From Telopea speciosissima (taxonomy: Eukaryota; Streptophyta; Magnoliopsida; Proteales; Proteaceae), in NCBI RefSeq assembly GCF_018873765.1, contig NC_057926.1, forward strand, positions 49,901,043 through 49,965,042: DNA of 64,000 bases, given 5' to 3'. Shown here one piece after another: positions 57,562 to 64,000 of the stretch; position 1 is the first letter of the stretch; each line of letters opens with the position of its first letter. Position numbers and translations under genes: made by a program. The notes below the pieces were generated by a model that had not been told where the DNA came from, searched no databases, and saw only the letters and a program-made list of their open reading frames with translations.

Positions 57562-58150
57562 AAGAAGAAGTTGTATAAGTGATTACGGGCTAGTAGGGGT
57601 GTGGCCTTTTGTCTAATCATTTCAGTTTATTAGGTTTTCATGGGTAGACCCTGGGCTCACAGTTCTTATATCCTCTTCGGATTTCTCTTCCAACTTGATT
57701 CAACTATAGAGATATGCCATGGTTTTTGTTGTGGAGCTCCCTCCATTCATTTTTTTTTATCTCTATTTATATTCCTTCCTCCATTTGTGTTTTTTTTGGG
57801 GGGGGGGGGGGGAGAATTCTAGGTTTCGTTGAATATATATTTTAATTACAAAAAAAAAATAAAAAAATGAACAATTAAAATGGGCAAACCGGGAAAACTT
57901 ACCTGACTATGAAATAATCTGTCATTTTTTTATCATAATCCATTTTGCAACTTGTCATGTGATGTGTGTGTGATATTCCTTCCCCCTTCCAGAACCCCAC
58001 AAGGATTTGGTTGTTGATGTGATTAGAGCTCCATCAAGAAATAGTTAATACTGCAGCCGAGCCCAGCCTAGATCCATGACCATGGCTGTTAAGTACTGCA
58101 CACCAAGCTCAACATTGTACACACAACCACTCATTAAATTTGTAAGGAAT

Positions 58151-58302
58151 AACGGAGAAAATTTCTCTGTGGGGGAGTGTACAGCCCATGCCTGGGCACA
58201 GAGGGGGTGAAATGATCGCCCCGCCCCCCATGATGCCAACTCGTGCGCTCTCATTGCCCCCCACGCATGCAAGGGTCACGCTCTCCCCACAAAGAACGTT
58301 GA
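58151..58302. mobile_element. Family C MITE
   Basis: The left end TTCTCTGTGGGGGAGTGTA is matched by CACGCTCTCCCCACAAAGAA at the right, among the best preserved pairs in the family. Confidence 0.7.
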
Positions 58303-58574
58303 CCCTTTCATTTATACTACTACATTGACATGAAAAATGTGGTAGAATGATGTGACAATTCTGACCATTGGATAGATAAATATATGTTTGGATTAGTCAC
58401 CTGTTAAATTTTAGAACCTAATTCAATCAAATACCCTATCATGTATTGGCATTTATCTATGTATTTTTCAATTGATCGTGTATGCCCATATTTTCCTTCC
58501 CCTTATATTTTCAAAACTTTATTTTGCTACTTGGTGGGATCTATTTGGGCTAAGACTTGATATGTAGGCGGGGG

Positions 58575-58762
58575 CCATTAATTGGGTTCCACATTTTCGC
58601 AAAATTTGGACCTCATCTAATGTGCCTTTCGTAAGCTTAGAAAGTCTTTACCCAATTTGTAATGGTGGCCATTAATTGGGTTCCACATTTTCGCAAAATT
58701 TGGACCTCATCTAATGTGCCTTTCGTAAGCTTAGAAAGTCTTTACCCAATTTGTAATGGTGG
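58575..58762. repeat. Perfect 94-bp tandem duplication
   Basis: Two head-to-tail copies (58575-58668 and 58669-58762) appear identical by eye, so the duplication is very recent. The second continues into a retroposon-like 3' tail ending CACCCCAAAAAAAAATAC at about 58900. Confidence 0.9.
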
Positions 58763-58900
58763 ATGTTTTAGAAGTTCCTGCGCAGATCAAAATAAGAGGG
58801 GTGTCCCCCTCCCCTTTTCTTCTCTCCTTCTCCCACCTTTTGGTAGCCTTGTAGCTATGCTTTGTTGATTATATTAATTATTCACCCCAAAAAAAAATAC
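58763..58900 (+). mobile_element. LINE-like 3' tail
   Basis: Terminal sequence TGCTTTGTTGATTATATTAA followed by an A-run resembles LINE 3' ends. No coding part is recognisable, so the assignment is weak. Confidence 0.4.
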
Positions 58901-59298
58901 TCCGAACAACAGTAATATGAGTTGGAAACTGAGTGTGCAGTATTTAAGATAGTAATAAATGTCTGAGAGTTGTCTGTGTACACCTCGTACCTCACTTCCC
59001 TATTTATATGAAAGACGGTGGAGATGTTAGATTCATCATAGGAACTGAAAAAGAAAAGTCGCCTTAGGGATAATTCACCTATCACCATGGTGGTAAAGAG
59101 GTGAGGTAGTATAAGTCTCGGTGGGCTATAGCTGCTTTTACCCCAATCTTCCACTTTAGCTAGGTCTTATGCCATATGTCGATCATCCAATGGTGGACTA
59201 TTTATATGCATATCACCTACGTCTATAGTGAGATGAGATATGCTTCACTTTCAATGGAGAATAGAGTTACATTTACTCGTCCTCTCACCAGTCTAAGA

Positions 59299-59362
59299 AT
59301 TTTTTTTTTTAACTAAAGGTCAGCAATGTATGTATTAATATAGTGAAGAAGAAAACATGATA
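59299..59362 (-). mobile_element. Short 5'-truncated LINE insertion (64 bp) with TSD
   Basis: A 64-bp insert beginning with a poly-T on the plus strand (the LINE tail) is flanked by CAGTCTAAGA at 59289-59298 and 59363-59372. It sits inside the partial Copia LTR, whose other copies lack it. Confidence 0.85.
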
Positions 59363-60069
59363 CAGTCTAAGATTGATTACAGAGAAAGAATCCTCACTAC
59401 AATATATAGCGTCGAAACCTCTAGGCTCGCAAGTTGGCTTATGATCTTATTGAACATATTGAGATGTTCTAATAGATTTACACCTTCTTCCATCTATAGA
59501 GAATACAATTGCTTCTTCACAGACTACTTTTTATTTAGGAACTTCGTCATGTAGATATTTTCAAGTTTTGCCCATACCTCAGATGCAAATTCGAGATCCA
59601 TCACATATTTTAGGACGTCATCTGAAAAATTCAATAGTATAGCTCTTACCGTCTTCTCCTCCATTTGTTCCTAATATTCATCACTCACTTTTTTATGTTT
59701 CTTCACCTTCGCCAATACAGTCTTCGCCAAACACTTCTGTACCAGGATCCTTCATCCTTCACCACCAGGACAAAGTTGTTTTTCATATTGAACTGCTTCA
59801 TGTTGTACTTGACAGTCGATCCCTTTTCATGTCATCGTGATAGCAAACCCCAGAAAGCAAAAAACCTGGAGACTGATACCAATTTGTAGAAAAAGAAAAC
59901 CTAAAACAATGCAAAAAAAGAATGGAAATAGCAAACAAACATTCACACTATGCACACAAGGATTTACATAGTTCAGCAAGATTGCCAACTTCCACCGTGA
60001 GATGAGATTTGTTTCACTATTGATGGAGAATAAAGTTACAGTCGTTTGTCCTCACACCTCTCTTAGCTG

Positions 60070-60213
60070 ATGCCTATGTCGTACGTGAGTGAGTGATCTG
60101 AGGTTTTTTTTTTTTTTTTTTTTTTTTTTTGGTGGGGGGCTTTTCCGTAGTTTGTACATTCTCATTTTTCTTTCCTTTTAATACAATATGACCTTTTAGC
60201 AAAAAAAATAAAA
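60070..60213 (+). mobile_element. Retroposon tail inserted in the Copia LTR
   Basis: About 145 bp with no match in the other LTR copies ends TTTTAATACAATATGACC then an A-rich tail. A long T-run (60104-60129) lies within. The left boundary and duplication are not clear. Confidence 0.5.
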
Positions 60214-61189
60214 AAAAAATGACAGAGAAAGAACTCTCGCTACACTATATAGTGAAATCATATACATGAAATTTGCCGACATACCACCCATATAGTCCTA
60301 AAATTTTTTCTCTGGGGCAGAACCCCCACATGGACCCACTAGTTCGTCGAGATCCCACCAGTGTAACGTAGATTAATGCACAAGGCTGTGCCAATTTTTC
60401 TGGGCCTCGATGCTTAGAACACCCTACAACCTCTTAACAGCACTTCAGAATTAACACAGTTATGCAAGAAACGGAATACAAGACATCCCAACAATATTGC
60501 CGATCATTCAAATTTCTTAAAATTAAGATGTACAAGGAAAAGGAGACAGGAGTACATTCATAACGTCTTAGTCTTACAGATAGATTCTACCAAACAGATT
60601 CAAAAGGATAATCAGAGAGAATTCAGAAAGGGGAGGGCATGGGATGTCGGTAGAACCCGTGACTCGGTTGATAATTTCACGTGGGTTTCCACGTTAATTG
60701 TTAAGCGATTCCAAATTTAAGTTTAATTGGTTTTCAGCTTTGATCACTTTGGAACATGAACCTCGAGGAATGATCCAAACCCGGAAAACTAGAAAAATTA
60801 TTTAAGAAGTAATTTCTTAATTTCAAAGTCAATTACCTCGATAAGTGAAATCTTTTTATCATTAAACAAAAAGAAAGCAAAAGATTAAACACAAAGGCTT
60901 AGTGTTGTTCATGTTTTAAAAAGTTTTAATACGTTAAGACATGTGTTTGATATTAATGTAAGAACAAAAGAAGCAAACACAAAGCAGTGGAAGATTCCAA
61001 ACTTGACCGAGAATCGAGCTCTGAGCATCTTCTTATGATCGATTGATGTGTTCTTTGTCCGACGACAAAGGGCCTTGGAATTATCTATTTTAACCAATTA
61101 AGCCCTTAAATTAATCTCTCTCTCGTTCTCATGGTTTTTAGTGCGTGGTATCGGATCGGTATCGGTCATTTTCAAAACCAATACAATGC

Positions 61190-61316
61190 CGATATTCATG
61201 TACGTACGAGAACAACTCCCAGCTGTTTAGATGGAATACATCTATGTGGGTCTCACAAAGTGGATTCCATCTGAACAGTTGGGGGCTGTTCTCGTCCGCT
61301 CACGTACATGAATGTG
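61190..61316. mobile_element. Foldback element / long hairpin (about 127 bp)
   Basis: TTCATGTACGTACGAGAAC and AGCTGTTTAGATGGAAT are matched inversely by ATTCCATCTGAACAGTT and GTTCTCGTCCGCTCACGTAC. The arms are about 50 nt with a ~20-nt loop, so an RNA from here would fold into a near-perfect hairpin. Confidence 0.75.
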
Positions 61317-62895
61317 AGCTGGACCCTCGATGCAGTATCGACAGAAAATTATCTTCTCCAGTTTCCTACCCATGCAGCCCAATTCTCCAGTGCCTCTAAT
61401 AAGGGGGTGGACCCCACTCGGATAGGGATAGGGGGGTTATTGCACCCCCCTTGTTAAGGGCACTTGGGAATTAGACCAGGCAGAGAACTGGAGAGGATAA
61501 AGATCCCGACATTGGCATGGATTGACTATACCGAATAAGTTTACCCCTGAATTTTCTTAAAAATAAGTTTTCTTAATTATTTTACTCCTTGTCCGTACTA
61601 TTCCACCGACACAATATCAATCAGGTATTCGTATCAATCACCTCCAAAATCATATAATATCGATCGTTTCGAACGAACTGATACTAATACCTCAAACCAG
61701 ACTCTTTCTCTTTCTCTTACGGGGAGAGAGAGAGAGAGAGAGATATATATGTGAACATGGGGAAGAGAAACACTGAAACAGGAGAAGAATTAATGGTATG
61801 AGACAGTGTGCATGACAGGCATAATTTAACTGCAGGAACTAGAGAGACAGATATGTCCCTTTTGAGATAAATAATTTTTCACTTTTGGTTTTTCTCTTCC
61901 GTGACCTTTTACTGTCACCACATCAACGAGACCTTGACTCATATGCACTCACTCACTCACACACACTCTCAAACACTTTAAAGGCAACTCTTTTATCGAG
62001 ACCCCCCCCCCATTAACCTTACCTTCCCTCATTCAATTCCTTGACTTTCCTCATCTATTTTATATTTATGAGACCTTTCTCTAACACCCATTAAATATAA
62101 AACCCTAATCTTCTTGGATTCTCCAACACAGTTTTTTTTCATTATGGGTTTCCTGGTATTTGGGTTCTATGTAAGAACCATAGATAGAGAGAGAGAGAAG
62201 GGCAGAAAGCTCAAAGAAAAGAATAATGACCTCAAACAGTCAGAGTTATCCATTTTACTTGATAGAATATATGAAATCACTCAAATGCACGTACAGAGAG
62301 AGAGATGGGAAGAACAATTGACAGTTCCAAGAACCCAAAAACCAAAACCCAGTAGGGGCAAATGAAATATCAGAGAAAGAAATGGTAGATCAACATGTGG
62401 CACAAGGGAGTACAACCATTGAAGAAGAATAGCTCAAGTGGATCCAGCTATACTTGGGAGAGAGAGAGAGAAGGAGAAGAGAGATGGAGGAGCCCAAGAT
62501 GGGCCAGAAATCGAGAATGGGGGAGTATTAAATGAGGGGGACAGATTGATAAGGACTTTTTTGTCAGCAATGAAAAGAAGATATGAGAAGAAATGATTTT
62601 GTAATCCATTGCTTTATGATTGAAGGAGAAAGAAAGAAAGAAAGAGAAAAAAGAGGAAAAGAAAAGAGAAGCTTTCTTTCTTTCTTTCTTTCTTTCTTTC
62701 TCAAAGCTTTGCTGACTGACATAAAAATTTTCAAAAAAGAAGGTTATGATGGCCTTATGATGGGCATAATCTCAGTACAGTATTGTTCATTTGCTTTGCT
62801 TTGCCCGAGGTTCTGACCCTACAGAAGGGTACCCTCCTCGGTCAATACCTGTGAAGCCCAAGGCTCTATTGAACTTTCACATCAATTCCCCCATC

Positions 62896-62938
<43 letters not shown>

Positions 62939-64000
62939 CAAAGGCAGTGTTGTGGTTGGATTGTGAAACAATGTTTATGGTTTTGCAGAGGGAATTGAGA
63001 AAGTGGGGTCCACCTGACCCCTGGACCTGACCTGACCAGAGCACTCTGTGTAGCTCTGATTGTAAATTCCAAATCCTCACTACGATTCTCCCGCGCTTTA
63101 AATGCCGGGCAGTCAGTGTGGGCAGCTACGTTCATGGAGTACAATGTCAGCCCTCTCTTCCAGTCTCTTCCTCTCCCCCACAGGCCACACCACAGTGCTT
63201 TGGAAAAAGGCAAATCAAACCCTTCTCTCTCTCTCTCTTATATCTTAGACTTGGACGTGCAATTTCTCATTATATTATCTTCTTGTGAGACATTGGGTTT
63301 TTGGTCAAGTTTAGGTTTTGCATTTGGCTCCTAAAGCTCTCTTCCACTATATAAATTGTTGTTTAAAGTTTGAACAAGGAAACATGACTATATCTACCTT
63401 AGATACTCCCAAAGATGATGTTTAGTGGAAAACCATTAAAGATTCAACATGGAATAAGTTCTACATGTTACATTAACCATCATTAACAATGATTAATTAT
63501 CAAATGTTGAAGATTACACAAGATGTAGACCTTCAATGCAAATGAATGGACTAGATGAAGTGGGGGGGGTAGGAATTTCTTTAGTGATGGTAGATCCCTC
63601 TTCCCCCGATTTAAATCCTCTCCAATGTCCTCATCTGCCAGTAAAGGGCTGGTTGGATGACACATACGTGGAATATTCTAAATCCAATTGTTCTTAATCG
63701 ATCGACCTAGTTCTTTGATCCAATCATTGAATTTGAAATATTTCATGTGTCATCCTCAATGCATCTCATTGCACCTCACCAGTAGATAAGGGTATTGGAG
63801 ACGATTTAAATCCCTCTTCCCCAATCCTAATGCTGAGGAATTTTTAGAAATGTGGTTGGGGCCTCTTTTGGGTCGCTACTCTAATTATTTGGGGATTCAG
63901 TCAAACTTTAGTGCGGAATTTGAATCCCTTTTCATTGGTATTTAGATTGCAATGACTAAGGATATATCTCATTCTTTGGATAAAATTTGACTCCAATGCG
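61317..64000. other. Gene-free stretch with microsatellites
   Basis: It holds a GA run at 61723-61744, a GAAA/TTTC tract at 62630-62701 with an inverted middle, and a (GA)n run at 62897-62937. Short frames (62114-62365, 62583-62816, 63116-63334) have no recognisable features. A promoter or leader for a gene beyond the right edge is possible but not shown. Confidence 0.45.

Larger units (their letters stand above)
59200..60493 (-). mobile_element. Copia-type LTR retrotransposon fossil
   Basis: On the minus strand: an LTR (60493 to 59885, start TGTTGGGATGTC), a primer-binding site TTGGTATCAGTC, a gag-like (UBN2-type) coding remnant at about 59425-59870, then a partial LTR (59420-59215). It is the same family as the LTRs at 37, 38.5 and 42.7 kb. 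The element is incomplete, lacks pol and carries later insertions at 59299-59362 and about 60070-60213. It looks broken and old. Confidence 0.75.

Noticed and set aside
62114-63334. Small frames near the right edge as a new gene
   Set aside because: They depend on GA and TTTC runs, lack domains, and no splice structure joins them.

Overview
This window is nuclear DNA from a flowering plant. The evidence is a KANADI-type GARP transcription factor, a class-1 plant RNA-dependent RNA polymerase (RDR1), two plant low-molecular-weight purple acid phosphatases (PAPs), two tRNA-Asp genes, a chloroplast ndhH fragment inserted in nuclear DNA, and a dense load of small plant transposons. I cannot fix the species; intron-rich, AT-rich DNA with many old miniature elements suggests a non-grass angiosperm with a moderately repeat-rich genome.

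Layout. 1-0.56 kb: intronless, diverged cullin-4 C-terminus (likely retrocopy). 3.1-6.4 kb: PAP gene A (7 exons, minus). 7-15 kb: a gene-free belt with a solo LTR, four hAT-like non-autonomous elements and an ndhH plastid insert split by two transposons. 15.6-21.4 kb: RDR1 (4 coding exons, minus). 24.5 kb: a duplicated scrap of the RDR1 exon 2/intron 2 junction. 27.3-29.3 kb: PAP gene B (7 exons, minus), a paralogue of A whose first six exons have identical lengths. 29.9 and 32.1 kb: two tRNA-Asp(GTC) genes inside a duplicated segment, with a LINE 3' end between them. 38.0-48.9 kb: KAN1-type gene (6 exons, minus) whose fourth intron is about 8.7 kb and holds LTR fossils, a TRIM, a LINE end, a long-TIR MITE, a hAT element and a retroposon with target-site duplications. 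49-64 kb: no convincing large gene; LINE ends, hAT and Mutator-like MITEs, a structurally complete TRIM, an old Copia fossil and microsatellites.

The protein genes are all on the minus strand. The PAP pair are secreted metallophosphatases of the phosphate-scavenging type; gene B, but not gene A, has two P1BS-type (GNATATNC) sites upstream, which suggests divergent regulation. RDR1 makes double-stranded RNA in antiviral and transgene silencing. KAN1 sets abaxial (lower-side) organ identity. They do not form a pathway.

The best discoveries are in the repeat fraction: a filled site and a related empty site for one hAT insertion inside the window; several hAT elements with 8-bp target-site duplications; two TRIM-type miniature LTR elements, one with a perfect 5-bp duplication; a ~1.06 kb retroposon with a 14-bp duplication and a second partial copy 7.5 kb away; a nested chloroplast insert; a BamHI-ended foldback family; and an RDR1 fragment next to a hAT end. 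All coordinates, splice sites and motifs were read by eye; no alignment or search was run.
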